A stretch of DNA of 64,000 nt from Marsupella aquatica (GCA_973895155.1 OZ316892.1:5766001-5830000), one strand, 5' to 3'; positions 1 to 11,244 are shown, numbered from the stretch's first letter. Numbers and translations are program-made. The notes: a model not told the origin generated them from the sequence alone.

Positions 1-3000
1 GCGGCAGATATTTGTGTAACCGAGTTGACTCCAATAAAGGATTTGTGTTTTTCAAACTTGAGTCGCCCGAGAGGTTTTGTGAATAAATCAGCCGGGTTTT
101 CAGAAGAATGAACATATGCGAGGGATATTTCCCCCTCTAGCACCCGCTCACGAATAAAGTGGTGCTTGCCCTCGATGTGCTTGGTGCGAGCATGAAAGAC
201 CGGATTTTTAGCAAGCTTAATGGAGCCTTGATTATCGCAGTGCAAATGGAGATCGAGAGAGGAAGGGGAAGAGGCCAGTGAGAGGTCCGAGTGAATAGAA
301 GCATCAGAAAAGGTAAGAGGCACCTGAAGAGGGGAGGTAATGTGAAGCTCGTTAAGTAAGCGGCGGATGTAGACCCCTTCCTTTGCGCCTTCAGAAAGAG
401 CTTTATATTCTGCTTCAGTGGTGCTATCGGACACGGTGGGTTGCTGTTTGCTGGACCAAGAAATGGGTCCGGAAGCAAGCTGAAAGCAGTAGGCGCCGAT
501 AGAGCGGCGAGTCTCAGGGCAGCCTAGAAAATCAGCGTCGGTGTAGCCAGCAAGAGAAATTCCAGGTGAGCGTGAGTAGTAAATGCCATGATCGGTGGTA
601 TGGCTGAGGTAGCGTAGAATGTGTTTGACAGAGTCCCAATGTCGTTGTTGAGGCCTGGTCATGTAGCGACTAACGATGCCAACAGCATAGGCAATGTCGG
701 GACGGGTGTGAGTGAGGAAAATGAGTTTCCCAACAGCATGGCAGTAGTCGGTGATGTCCACAGGAGGTGTGTTGGTCTCAGAAGTGAGAACATGCCCTTC
801 TGGTAGGGGAATGAACTCAGGTTTAGAATTGGCTAAACCAAATTCGCAGACCAGCTTCTGGCAATAGGAATGTTGATGAAGAAGAAGTCCGTCATCAGTG
901 CGAAGAAATTCGATGCCTAAGTACTTCTGCACTGGTCCGAGATCTTTCATTTTGTATTGTTGGTGGAGTTGGTCTTTGACGGCGGCAATTTTGTGAGAGT
1001 CGTTTCCTGTCACTAGGAGATCATCAACATAAATCATGATAATGACAATAGAGGTACCTTCGCAGAGAAAGTAGAGATTGTTGTCCGCCATGCTCCGGGT
1101 CCAGCCATTGCGCTGAAGGTAAGCGTCGATCTCTTCATACCAGGCCCGTGGAGACTGCTTGAGCCCGTATAGGGACCGCTTCAGACGGCAAACCAAGTGT
1201 TCAAGTCCAGGGACTTCAAAGCCACGAGGTTGTTGCATGTACAATTCTTCAGAGATGGTGCCGTTGAGAAAAGCTGTTATAACATCCATGTGATGCAGTT
1301 CCCATCCAAGAGCCACGGGCAGAGCGATGATAGTGCGAAGAGTGGACCATTTGACCACAGGGGCAAATGTCTCATAATAGTCAATGCCGTATTTTTGCTC
1401 AAGACCCCGAGCCACCAGGCGTGCCTTCAAGCGGAATCGGGTAGGATTCGGATCCGGTTTAGACCGGAAGATCCATTTAGCAGACAGGGCTCGTTTGCCG
1501 ACAGGAAGAGGAACAAGCTCCCAGGTACCCATGGCCATGAGAGCCTCAAACTCTTCTTGCATGGCTTCACGCCACAGGGGGTGGCGGAGAGCTTCAATCT
1601 CAGAGATTTCGTCTGATTCAGGTTCGGCTGATTCAACGAGAAAGGTGTCCATGTGGTCAGGCCTCCAGCTCATGTCATAGTCTTGATGCCAAGGTGGGGG
1701 ACGCTTCACACGTTGGGAGTGTCGAGCAACATGAATTGGAGCCGGAATCTGTGGAGATCTAGTTTGAGAAGAGTTAGCCGTAGGGCAGGCCGAAGTCTCA
1801 GTGTCCTCGTCAGGGGGTGTCACATATTCAATATTGCCGTCAGCAGTTGAAGGGTTGTCGACTGCAGTTGCCCCCTCTTGGGCCGATGGACCAAACTCAG
1901 GATCAGTAAGCAACGGAAAGAAGAGACTGGTGACAACTTCTTGATTTGAACAGAAGTCGTAAAAGGAACCTTCAATGATGTTGACGTTGGAGGCAATAAG
2001 GATACGTTTACGAATGGGGTCAAAGCACCGATATGCTTTGGACTGTGCGTCGTAGCCGAGTAAAACAGTGCGTATTGCTTTAGCGCCCAGTTTGGAGCGC
2101 AGATGCGGAGGAAGAAGAACGTAGGTAAGACTGCCAAAGATCCGAAGGTGATCCAAGTGTGGTTTCTGACCCCAAAGAGCTTCGAAGGGGGTCATCAATT
2201 TGAGAGCCCGAGTGCCACATCGATTCTGGGTGTAGTTGGCTGTGGCAACTGCTTCTGTCCAAAGATTGATTGGCACGTTGGAGCTGAGAAGAAGACTACG
2301 GGCACCTTCCAAGAGAGTACGGTTTTTGCGCTCAGCCACACCATTTTGATGAGGAGTGCGAGCAACGGTGAGTTGACGACGGATCCCGTGTTGTCGGCAA
2401 AAAGTGAGGAATTCAGAGGAAAGGTACTCGCCACCCCGGTCGGAACGTAAGCAAGAGATTTTCATGGACAACTGCTTTTCAACGAGTAACTTGAATTCCT
2501 GAAACTTAGAGAAGGTTTCACTTTTGTGAGAGAGAAAGTATACCCAAGTGAAACGTGAAAAATCGTCAATGAAAGTGAGGATATATCGGTGTGAAGTGGA
2601 GGCAGGAAGGGGACCATAGAGGTCAGAATGAATCAGCTCCAGTGGTCGGGAGGCACGGGTCGCAGATGATTTTGGAACTCGATCGCGGTGGTGTTTGGCC
2701 ACAATACAGGTCTCACAAGAGCGTTGAACTCGTGGGATGGAAGGTAGGCCATGAGCCAAGTTATGATGTGACATGTGATGGAGCATCTGAAAATTGACAT
2801 GGTGGAGTCGTTTGTGCCAGAGGTCAATGTCGTCCTCCATGGGAGACGATTCAGCAAGAAGCATTGGTGCCGGCTGAGCGAGAGAGTGTGGTCGAAGACG
2901 AGTGGTGGTGCAGAGAGGAGAAATCGAGGGAAAAGATCGTGGAAGCCGATACAGGTGATTCCTGGGATCTCGGGTGCCCCGTAGGAAGATCTTTCTGAGG
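1..3000 (-). CDS. Copia-A integrase, reverse transcriptase and RNase H (frame 2, partial)
   Basis: Downstream of the frameshift the minus strand stays open to position 1. I read the GAG-pre-integrase region (HKRLHH-like, about 2830-2800). The integrase core follows, with HSDLYGP, LRSDRGGEY and NGVAERKN carrying the D, D and E catalytic residues (about 2600-2300). Next comes the RT (YETFAPVVKWSTL near 1350, AFLNG near 1270, YGLKQSPRAWY near 1160). The RT active site YVDDLL lies at about 1018-1035. RNase H shows YTDADF near 545 and STTEAEYKALSEG near 410. The catalytic motifs seen are intact. The C-terminus is at or beyond the window edge. Confidence 0.9.
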
Positions 3001-4326
3001 GTTATCCTTGTCAAAGACAAGACAAGAGTGAGAATTGAAGAAGACATTGTGGCCAGCGTCAGTGAGATTGCCAATGGACATGAGATTTCGTGTCATACCC
3101 GGGACGTACAAAACATTGCGGACGGTTTTATTGGGAGCAATATGGACTGAACCGCTTCCAACAACAGGGAGTTTAGTGCCACTGGCGGTGGCAACGGAGC
3201 CGGCACCACTGGAGTGATGCATGCCACCAGAGAAAACAGATTTGTCTCCAGAGACGTGAGTACTAGCGCCTGAATCTAAAATCCAATCGTTTGTGCTAGT
3301 GCTAGGGAGGATCTCAGTGAAATTGGCCTCCAAATCTGCACCGGAGTCGTCGTTCTCATCGGCCGGGTCAGCTTCTTCTTCTTTATCATACGGAGCTTCG
3401 ACTTCATGAAATATTTCAGCTACATTGGCCTGAGGACGAAAACGTCGGAGACTGGCAGCTCGAACTTGAAGTTGTGAGATTTGTTCGTCGACCTTTTTGA
3501 GGTCACAGTCGGATTCCCAGTGTCCAGACTTGCCACAATAGTGACAGGAGGTAGGGCGTCGCATGCCACGTCCACCGGTTGCACGCGGATAAGAGTTGAC
3601 CCGTGGAGGATAGCTGACAGCAGGTCTGGGGGTGAAACTGCCTCTTCCACGCCCTGAGGATTGATTGAACCGAGACACAAATAGGGCCTCCTCGGTAGGC
3701 TCAGAACGTGACTGAATATTGAGCTTCCATAGCTCTTCGGCCTGCATACGCTCCAGCAGGCTGTTGTACGAAGGTCGTGGTGTACGGGCAAGGTCAGCGG
3801 AGAAGATGGAGACAAAGGTTCCCCAACTCGCAGGTAGTCCACGGAGCACAAGGTGAATGAGCTTGTTGTCATCTACGGCAGCATCCATGCTGGCCAGTTG
3901 GCCAGCGAGGTTGTTGATTGTGTTGATGTATTTCTCAACAGGGGTGCCGTCGGTCATGCGAACAGTTTGTAGCTTCTCTTCCAGTATCAGTCTGCGTTGA
4001 TATAGGTCGCCACCGAATCGTTGTTGGAAATGTGCCCAGCATTGAGCTGGGTCATCAGAGTACTTATCTACAGTGGGCAAGAACTGAGCTTTCACTGTAG
4101 CTGCAAGAATAGAGGTGGCCCTCACTTTCTTCTTTGCGATCTCACTTTCAGTCAGGTGTGCCCCACCATCTTGAACTTGACCATTGGCATCCGGCTTGAC
4201 TCCAAAGTTCAGTTCCGTGAACAGATCGTCACGCTTCAGGAGATTCTTCACAAAGATGGTCCATGCTAAATGATTGCTGGCTCCTTCCAGCTTATCTACC
4301 TCAGTAAACATCTTCATCATATCCAT
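2851..4326 (-). CDS. Copia-A Gag and protease (frame 1 of gag-pol)
   Basis: This 491-residue ORF starts with the copia Gag N-terminus (about residues 1-45, rich in Trp/Lys) and continues through the gag-polypeptide (UBN2-like) domain to about residue 200. A basic Gly/Arg linker follows, then a zinc knuckle CHYCGKSGHWESDC (CX2CX4HX4C) that binds RNA. The aspartic protease signature WILDSGASTHVSG comes next, with the catalytic Asp in DSGA. After about position 3000 the frame no longer matches the family, and the last roughly 50 codons are out-of-frame tail. Copia elements normally make one Gag-Pol polyprotein, so this break separates packaging and protease functions from integrase and RT. Confidence 0.9.
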   Translation of the reverse strand: MDMMKMFTEVDKLEGASNHLAWTIFVKNLLKRDDLFTELNFGVKPDANGQVQDGGAHLTESEIAKKKVRATSILAATVKAQFLPTVDKYSDDPAQCWAHFQQRFGGDLYQRRLILEEKLQTVRMTDGTPVEKYINTINNLAGQLASMDAAVDDNKLIHLVLRGLPASWGTFVSIFSADLARTPRPSYNSLLERMQAEELWKLNIQSRSEPTEEALFVSRFNQSSGRGRGSFTPRPAVSYPPRVNSYPRATGGRGMRRPTSCHYCGKSGHWESDCDLKKVDEQISQLQVRAASLRRFRPQANVAEIFHEVEAPYDKEEEADPADENDDSGADLEANFTEILPSTSTNDWILDSGASTHVSGDKSVFSGGMHHSSGAGSVATASGTKLPVVGSGSVHIAPNKTVRNVLYVPGMTRNLMSIGNLTDAGHNVFFNSHSCLVFDKDNPQKDLPTGHPRSQESPVSASTIFSLDFSSLHHHSSSTTLSRSAGTNASC

Positions 4327-4490
4327 GGTCGGATGACAGAGAATGTCGCAACAGTATTAACCACGAGGAACTTTCACTCAGGACTGTACTGTGACTATTC
4401 TAATGCAGGAGTAAGATGCCAGGGAACTTTCGACCTGGGTTACTAGCCTGTAGCTTGCACTAATTTCTCATCTAGAGAGTGCGTAGAGAC

Positions 4491-4506
4491 TTGTGCTCTG
4501 ATACCA
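4491..4506 (-). other. Primer-binding site of Copia-A
   Basis: The minus strand reads TGGTATCAGAGCAC directly after the LTR end. This is the sequence complementary to the initiator methionine tRNA used by most plant copia elements to prime minus-strand DNA synthesis. Confidence 0.9.
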
Positions 4507-4749
4507 TGTTGAAAGCTAGATTACTGTGATCTGCTCTACAAATGAGGAAGCAGTAAAGAACTAAATAGGGCCAGAAGAAGGAGGTGAAGGCAAGCCAGCA
4601 CCGGAAGCAGGCCCGAGGTCTAACAACCAGGAGACAGCCGTTAGCACAGCACATGTCGTCAGAGGGACAACGGAACACAGCACCAGGTGAGGTAACAACT
4701 CTCTGACTCGTAACCAAGTGGAACCTGTGAGAGTACACAAGTTCCAACA
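4507..4749 (-). repeat. 5' LTR of Copia-A
   Basis: On the minus strand the LTR starts TGTTGGAAC and ends GCTTTCAACA, immediately followed by the primer-binding site. The short inverted ends (TGTTG/CAACA) and the 243-bp length are ordinary for plant copia elements. The distal boundary at 4749 is inferred from the TG...CA rule only, because the partner LTR is outside the window. Confidence 0.75.
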
Positions 4750-5842
4750 AGTTGAGTAGATATGGTCTGGAAAGCCAGGTAGCTAGTACCCGAACGAAAA
4801 CCTGTGCAGGTGACTAAATGCAGTACACTACTAGCGAAGATAAAGTATGCCTACCTCTTTACGTCCTCAATGCTATCTGTGCTAGCCATGAGCTACAGTA
4901 TTGTTATAGCCAATGGACATTATATTGTACATCATACGATAGCTCATCACAAAAGCATGAGGTGCTATTGGACGAGTGATTATCACAAATTGATGCTTAA
5001 GGCCTTCAAAGACATGGACTCCGAGAGTTACCCCACGTATCACTCGTTCATATCCATGTCCACCAGTCACTCGCGATCAGCCCCAGTAAAGCAGTAGCGG
5101 CGGACTTGACGAGCCAGAAGTTCCTTGAATATTTCTGGTCACCAAACCCATCCACCCACCTGCCATAAGTCCCCTCAAAATCCAAATTGTGCCGGCTCCG
5201 ACTCGAAATCTCTTGGCCCTCCCTCGTTTTTGTCTGTATGTCGTATTGTGCAATTGCAACAGGGTACAAGTAAATTTATGGGGGTCACAGGGAGGGGGAG
5301 CAAATCAAACCAGGGTGTGAGGAATTAGGAGACAAGGGACAGATCATCGACCAGGCCAGAATAGGAGAACTGTTTTATTTGCGCTAGAATGGTCTCTTGC
5401 TGCTTTGGTAGTTATCTGGGAATTTGCACTAAGTAAACCCATTCACCCATTTTCTAGACCAATATCCTTGTGGAGAAACCCTGACCCACGTTCAATTTCT
5501 CACATCACCGCGGCTTAAAGTCACTACGGACCACTTATGTCGCCATAGAGAAGATTAACCTAGTGAGTCCTTCCAGTTTAACTCTCGGTTTCTTTAGTTC
5601 CATAGCATTAAGGAGGAAGTGTGTTTGCTTTGCTTGGCCCTTTTGAACATAATTTTCCCCCTCTGTTTGTTAATTTGCATTGCAATATGGAGGAAGTGGT
5701 AACTTTGTCCAGATGTTTATCGCGGGCTCGGACTGCGGACCCCTAGTGTGTTAGACTAGCGTGATAACCATCTACACCAACCAGACTCGACCCTGTAGCT
5801 GCCCTTGACTTATTTGTATATTAAAATATGTCCAGACACCCA
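4750..5842. other. Spacer between the two copia elements
   Basis: About 1.1 kb with no recognisable gene. Short ORFs occur on both strands around 4800-5330, but none shows a domain, compositional bias or repeat that would support coding. The stretch 5390-5840 is AT-rich and featureless to my reading. Confidence 0.6.
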
Positions 5843-5847
5843 TTTGT

Positions 5848-6192
5848 TGTTGAAAATCTACGTACATACATTGTTCTCGGGTTCTACCCTCATCACGCCA
5901 ACTGCACCACTTAATTAGTGAACCGGTGATCAACTGTAAATTGATTAACAGCTGCTGGATATTCTTTACTATTGTCGCTTGACAGATCAGCTGTCACCCA
6001 TTTTTAGTTCTCTAGGACAAAGTCCCCCCTTGGATGCTAACCACCCGCTCCTGTGTGACGGACGCATTCTAGCCCTTCGATGATTCTCATCCTAAGGCCA
6101 GGTTAGCAAGCCGCTTAACGGCTGTTTCTCTCTCTGTGTATAATTTCTCTCTTTCACGAGGGCACATCAAGCATTCTCAGAAAATTTCTACA
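5848..6192 (+). repeat. 5' LTR of Copia-B
   Basis: Starts TGTTGAAAATC and ends TTTCTACA next to the primer-binding site; 345 bp. It carries 9 bp (TGCTAACCA or an equivalent alignment, near 6033) absent from the 3' LTR. A TATA-like TGTATAAT lies near 6136-6143, in a position compatible with the start of element transcription. Confidence 0.95.
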
Positions 6193-6206
6193 TGGTATCA
6201 GAGCTA
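6193..6206 (+). other. Primer-binding site of Copia-B
   Basis: TGGTATCAGAGC starts immediately after the 5' LTR. It is the initiator-Met-tRNA type site, the same class as in Copia-A. Confidence 0.92.
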
Positions 6207-6252
6207 CCAGATTTCTGAGACTCTTCACTCCACGACATTCCAAGGTCCCACC

Positions 6253-7170
6253 ATGTCTTCCTTTGACACCACGAATATCTCCTTCTCAGATAGTGAGAAG
6301 CTGGTAGGAGCACTCAACTACATTATCTGGGCCTTTCATGTCGAACAAGTCCTACGTGAGAGAGGGCTGTGGTACGTGGTCGATCCTTCTGCTCAGCCTG
6401 TCACCAATGGGCAATCTGGAGCAGGGGGAGTGAATCCATAGAACTTAGGATCAACCACAGCCACCAGCAGCACGACGGGAGCCCCAAGCAGCACGACAGG
6501 AGCCACCAGCAGCACAGCTGCAGCTGGACCCATCGTGGACCCGCTTCAGAAAGACAAAGAGCGGGTAATCATAATTCTTACCAAAGCTTCCATTGTCTCT
6601 ATATTTCCTATCATTAGGAAACTGCGCACGGACCCAGCTAAGCTCTGGGCCACTCTTAAGCAGAAGTTTGAATCCACCGCGATTCAGCGGAAACTAGATC
6701 TTAAAACTTCCCTTGTTGAGTTCAAGTTGCCTGAGGGGGGATCCGTTGAGGAATACCTCAAGAAAATTGAACATCATGTGATGCAGCTAGCTTCAATAGA
6801 TGAAGAAATTCCCGACAAGGAGCTCATTCAGATTGTACTGCGTAACCTTCCGGCTAGTTGGGCGTCATTCAAATCTGTTTATGGTGTCCTATATTCCAAA
6901 GATACTACCGCTACCTTTGCAGACTTTGAAGAGTACCTCCAGGCTGAGGAGTTCAGCCGGAAGCCTCTTGGAGACAATGTGGAACACTCTCTAGTGGCTG
7001 TTTCAAGCGACAATAAGCGTGAAGCTCCGACACCCCACCATGGAGATCCACGTAGGGACTACAACCATGGTGGGAGAGGTCGTGGTCGAGGCAGGCTCAA
7101 CCGGTGGGGGCCCAGGAACACTGCACCACGAGCTTTCGCTGGCAGGCCATCCTGCAACTACTGCGGATAA
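6253..7170 (+). pseudogene. Copia-B gag, interrupted
   Basis: Gag starts at ATG 6253 (MSSFDTTNISFSDSEKL). After 62 codons a TAG at 6439-6441 stops it. The same frame resumes through a Ser/Thr/Ala linker and the gag-polypeptide domain (about 6535-6960), so this is a nonsense change and not a frameshift. A Gly/Arg-rich segment leads to the zinc knuckle CNYCG, where TAA at 7168-7170 ends the frame. The rest of the knuckle (KKGHWELDY) is in the next frame, and its last zinc ligand is Tyr where Cys is expected. Packaging by this Gag is therefore doubtful on three counts: stop, frameshift and missing ligand. Confidence 0.88.
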
Positions 7171-9511
7171 GAAAGGACACTGGGAACTTGACTATTTCGA
7201 GAAGCAGGCCTACGCTGATATCAAGTCCATGTCTCCCACTCAGATGAGAGAGTTAACTCAAAGCATCAAGGACATCAAAGGTCTTGGACCCAAGTCTTAC
7301 CTGACTACCCACAGCGACATTGGGGATAGTGACTCTGAGAAGAACAGTGCACCCACTGATGATCAGTCAGCTCTCACAGTTGAAGCGATGCTCAGTGAGT
7401 TTGACGACACTTGCCTTGACAGTCACACCTGGGTCCTTGATAGTGGCGCCTCCACTCACATTAGCCGGGATAAAAGCAACTTCATCTCACTTCGTGGCAA
7501 CTCGTCTAAGTCCAACGTCTTAAGTGCCAGCGGATCCAAGATGCCTGTGGCCGGATCCGGTTGTATTCCTATTTCAAGCAATAAAGCAGTCTCCGATGTT
7601 CTTTACGTCCCTAGTATTACAAGGAACCTTCTCTCCATTGGGAAGCTTACCGACCAGGGACACTCCGTCATCTTCAACTCGTCAAACAGCTATATTCTAG
7701 ATCAACAACGACCACACAAGGTACGTCTCAAAGGAACACGAGATCCACTGAGTAAGTTGTATAAATTACAGCTTCCCTGTAGCGCAGCTGACCAGCCCGA
7801 ATGCTCTCAACGGCGACTGCTCATGCACTCAAGTCTGACGTCCCAATGTCATCTATCGGAATCACGACTCTCTACATCTCAATTATGGCATCAGCGTTTG
7901 GGCCACTCTAGCTCTCAGAGAATTGCTCACATGACTCGACACAATCTTGTTGCTGGAGTCCCTCCGTTGTCCTCTGAAGACCACATTTGTGAGACATGTG
8001 TGAAGGGAAAGCAAACCCGTCACAAAATTCCTAAGGCTGCCACTTCTCGATCACAGAGGCCTTTGGAGTTGATCCACACAGACCTATGTGGACCTTTTCC
8101 TGTACCAGCACTCTCCGGCGCAAGGTACATTATCACCTTCACTAATGATTATTCTAGATTTATGTGGGTCCATTTTCTCAAGCTCAAAAGTGAGGCACTT
8201 GAGTCCTTTAAATCCTTTAAAGCACAAGTTGAAGTCGCCTTTGAGTATAAAATAGCATGTGTCCGTAGTGATAGGGGTGGCGAGTATACATCAGAGTTAT
8301 TTCGTTCATTCTGTCTGACTCACGGCATATCTCGCCAACTAACTATTGCGAGAACCCCATATCAAAATGGGGTTGCTGAAAGAAAGAATCATACCCTCCT
8401 AGACATTGCTAGGTCACTAGCCTTCGGCTCCAATGCTCTTGCATTTCTCTGGGAGGAACTAGTTCGCACCGCCAATCACATCAACAACCGTTGCAGCACT
8501 CGCGCTCTTAATCTTTCCACACCCTTTGAATGCATGACATCTACGAAGCCTGATCTAGGCCATTTTCGGATCATTGGTAGCACTGCACACGTTCACATTC
8601 CCGCAGCTCTACGCAACAAACTAGAGGCGAAGTCCATTAAGTGCGTTCTACTTGGCTATGATGACCAAAGCAAGGCTTACCGTTGCTATAACCCAGCCAC
8701 TCAAAAAATCCTCATCTCCCGCGACGTTATAATTGATGAATCTACTCTTGGCGATTTCCTCCCCTCACCCATGGACCACTCTGAAAGTCTATTTGATCTC
8801 TTCTCGTTTGACGCAAGTGACTCCCTGATCTTTGTCCCTCCAAGTCTCTCGGGCCATCTTAACTCTAGTTGTCCCGCAACGGATCCGTCTGAGCCTTCCT
8901 CTATTAGCTCAGATTCCCCCCCGGACTCCTTAGATCTACCTCCGGATCTTCCCCCGGCACCACTCCGACGGGCTCGCCATCGCAATACTGAGCGCACACG
9001 GCCACCCTCCGGGCGTCTAACCTCCTTTCCGCGTAAATACGATGATTTTCATGTCTCGCTTGAAGCTGAGATCTCTGCACTCTGCACCGCCCTCATTGCA
9101 GACTCCAGTAACGATATACAACTCAGTGCCGCCCTTCAAGATCCGCGTTGGGTCGAGGCTATGCAATCCGAGCTTCAAGCACACGAAAAAAATGGCACAT
9201 GGGATCTTGTCAATCTTCCTCCGGGGGAGAAGGCCCTATCTGCTCGATGGGTGTTAAGGGAGAAGATTGATCATGCGGGAAACTCAAAATTCAAGGCTCG
9301 AGTAGTGGCCCGTGGCAACGAGCAAAGAGAGGGGCTTGACTATGATGAAACATTTGCACCAGTCGTTCGGTGGTCAACAGTCCGCCTCATTGTTGCCCTT
9401 GCTGCCGCACATGGGTGGCCTCTATTGCATATGGACAGCGTTTCTCAACAGCACCCTACGGGAACTCATTTACATGAAACAACCACCGGGCTTTCTCATG
9501 CCAGGACATGA
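7019..9511 (+). pseudogene. Copia-B protease, integrase and RT N-terminus (second frame)
   Basis: The family match begins at about 7170, not at the ORF start; upstream codons are a shadow of gag. The protease signature WVLDSGASTHISRDKSNF lies at about 7428-7482. GAG-pre-integrase is near 7885-8030 (LWHQRLGH, CETCVKGK). The integrase D,D,E residues occur in IHTDLCGP, VRSDRGGEY and NGVAERKN (about 8070-8390). The RT N-terminus follows (FAPVVRWSTV near 9353). The frame is lost just after HMD at about 9437, where comparison with Copia-A shows roughly 8 bp missing next to the RT motif A aspartate, and a TGA ends the ORF at 9511. Confidence 0.9.
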
Positions 9512-10712
9512 AGAGCTTGTCTGTCGACTACGAAGATCCATCTATGGCCTCAAGCAAAGTCCAAGGGAGTGGTACAAGGAAGTAGATGCCTTCCTCAGGT
9601 CAATTGGATGCACCCGAAGCTCTCTTGACCCAAATCTATATTTCAAAGAGCAAGACGGGAAAACCGCAATCATTCTACTATTTGTAGATGATCTGCTCAT
9701 TATCGGGAGTGGACAACATCTCATTGCTGAACTCAAGACGCAACTACAGTCCAAGTATGAAATGAAAGACCTTGGCACAGCCCGACGCTATCTTGGAGTA
9801 GACTTCCATCAGTTTGATGACGGCATACTACTACATCAACAATTCTATGCTGACCAACTAGTCCACGAGTACGGGATGGAAGATTGTCAACCAACTGCTA
9901 CACCACTGCCAGAAGGTCTAGAGCTATCTGCTGAGACCAACACACCTGACATAGATGTCACGACATACTGCAAGCTGGTAGGAAAACTCATCTATCTCAC
10001 CAACACCAGGCCCGATGTTTCCTTTGCTGTTGGACTGATCAGTAGATTCATGAGCCGACCTCAGCAAGCTCACTTTGATGCAGCTATGCACATAGTCAGA
10101 TACATCAGAGGGACAACTGATCACGGTGTGTTCTACAAGAGAGGGAGCTCACTAGAGATTCAAGGATACACAGATGCAGACTGGGGCAACTCCTGCCCAG
10201 ATACACGTAGATCCACGGGTGGATATGTTCACAAAGTAGCAATGGGTCCCGTAGCATGGAGCAGCAAACGGCAGCCCACAGTCTCACGCTCAACCACGGA
10301 AGCTGAGTATAGAGCACTCTCCGACGGTACTCAAGAAGGAGTTTATCTGAAAAGACTCATTGAAGAACTACAGAGACACCAAATCGCACCCGGCAGTCTC
10401 AAGCACACCAACTTGGAAATATCGGTAGATCTCGAGAATTCCATCGTTCCCACGCTACAGGACTTACACATGCATTGCGATAACATGAGTGCAATCAAAT
10501 TGGCCAAAAATCCAGTATTTCACGCTAGGACAAAGCATCTCGAAATACATCACCACTTTATTAGGGAAAGAATATTAGAAGGAGAAATCTCGGTACAACA
10601 TGTGAGGTCCAACGAACAGGTTGCCGACATCCTGACTAAAGCTCTCCCTAGAGCAAAGTTCTGCAGAAACCGTGATCAACTCGGCATGAGATCCCTTGCT
10701 CAAGTTTGTTGA
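9312..10712 (+). pseudogene. Copia-B reverse transcriptase C-terminal part and RNase H (third frame)
   Basis: Authentic sequence resumes at about 9440 (TAFLNSTLREL). It continues with YGLKQSPREWY near 9543, the RT active site FVDDLL near 9681 (Phe in place of the usual Tyr of YVDD, a common variant in copia elements) and RNase H (YTDADWGNSC near 10171, STTEAEYRALSDG near 10291, HCDNMSAIKLAKN near 10475). The stop is TGA at 10710-10712. Catalytic acidic residues are present, but this frame is detached from the rest of the polyprotein. Confidence 0.9.
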
Positions 10713-10734
10713 CAATATCACGATGCTCTGCTAT

Positions 10735-11244
10735 TCAATTTTTGAGCTCTAATCCTGGCGGGCACCATTGCGCTGCATATACATATCTGCCTCCTGCATG
10801 TCTTGTTCTAAAGGACTTGAATTTGTTCCCTCTATAGCCACTAACCAGCGGCTCTGTTTCCTCCCACGTCATATACACTCCTGGACGTCGACCTCGGGCT
10901 ACTGCATAATATCGACGTGGAGGGTCCCTCGACACATCTGGGATCATTGCAACTGGAACTCCCATTACTGGTGGCCAAGATTCTCGATTCACCTCATCTC
11001 TCCATTGAGCAACTCCTGACTCCCGATGGACCGGAGTCCGTTGTAACTCCACTGCTGTATGCACCACTTCCGGTCTACTATTTACCTGAGTCACGCGTGC
11101 ATCTTGTTGTCTGGTACTTAACCTCTCCTCGCGACCACATCTGAAGGAGTCTACCAAGAACCGTGCCAGTGCAGACAAGATGTCTAACATCGCAAGAAGG
11201 AATTGGAATGATGTATCACGTAGTGCATTGCCTGCCGGTGCCAT
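10735..11244 (-). CDS. Antisense ORF with RNase H1 hybrid-binding (viroplasmin-like) domain inside Copia-B
   Basis: This 169-residue minus-strand ORF lies between the element's RNase H and its polypurine tract, opposite to gag-pol. Residues 111-155 (YYAVARGRRPGVY, MTWEE, GYRGNKFKSF) match the N-terminal hybrid-binding domain of RNase H1, also known as caulimovirus viroplasmin (PF01693). The Tyr-Ala-Val strand, the GR-PG-Y-W core and the G-K-F-K-S-F end are all there. In RNase H1 this module grips RNA:DNA hybrids. No RNase H catalytic domain follows; the ORF stops 14 residues later. Residues 12-31 are hydrophobic (SFQFLLAMLDILSALARFLV), the middle is charged. The ORF stops 22 bp from the pol stop, tail to tail. 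A captured host domain fragment or a conserved accessory ORF are both possible; expression is unproven. Confidence 0.72.
   Translation of the reverse strand: MAPAGNALRDTSFQFLLAMLDILSALARFLVDSFRCGREERLSTRQQDARVTQVNSRPEVVHTAVELQRTPVHRESGVAQWRDEVNRESWPPVMGVPVAMIPDVSRDPPRRYYAVARGRRPGVYMTWEETEPLVSGYRGNKFKSFRTRHAGGRYVYAAQWCPPGLELKN

Larger units (their letters stand above)
1..4749 (-). mobile_element. Copia-A, Ty1/copia LTR retrotransposon, 3' part outside window
   Basis: Read on the minus strand, the order is LTR (4749-4507), primer-binding site, Gag with zinc knuckle, protease, integrase, reverse transcriptase and RNase H. That order, with integrase before RT, defines Ty1/copia. The element runs off the left edge inside or just after RNase H, so the polypurine tract and 3' LTR are not visible. 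The coding part looks recent: one frameshift near 3000 is the only lesion I found, and the pol frame shows no stop from about 3000 to position 1. Without the second LTR, age and target duplication cannot be judged. The expected duplication would begin at 4750 (AGTTG). Confidence 0.93.

Noticed and set aside
137-3872. Many short ORFs on both strands over Copia-A
   Set aside because: They are other-frame shadows of the open gag-pol reading frame on the minus strand.
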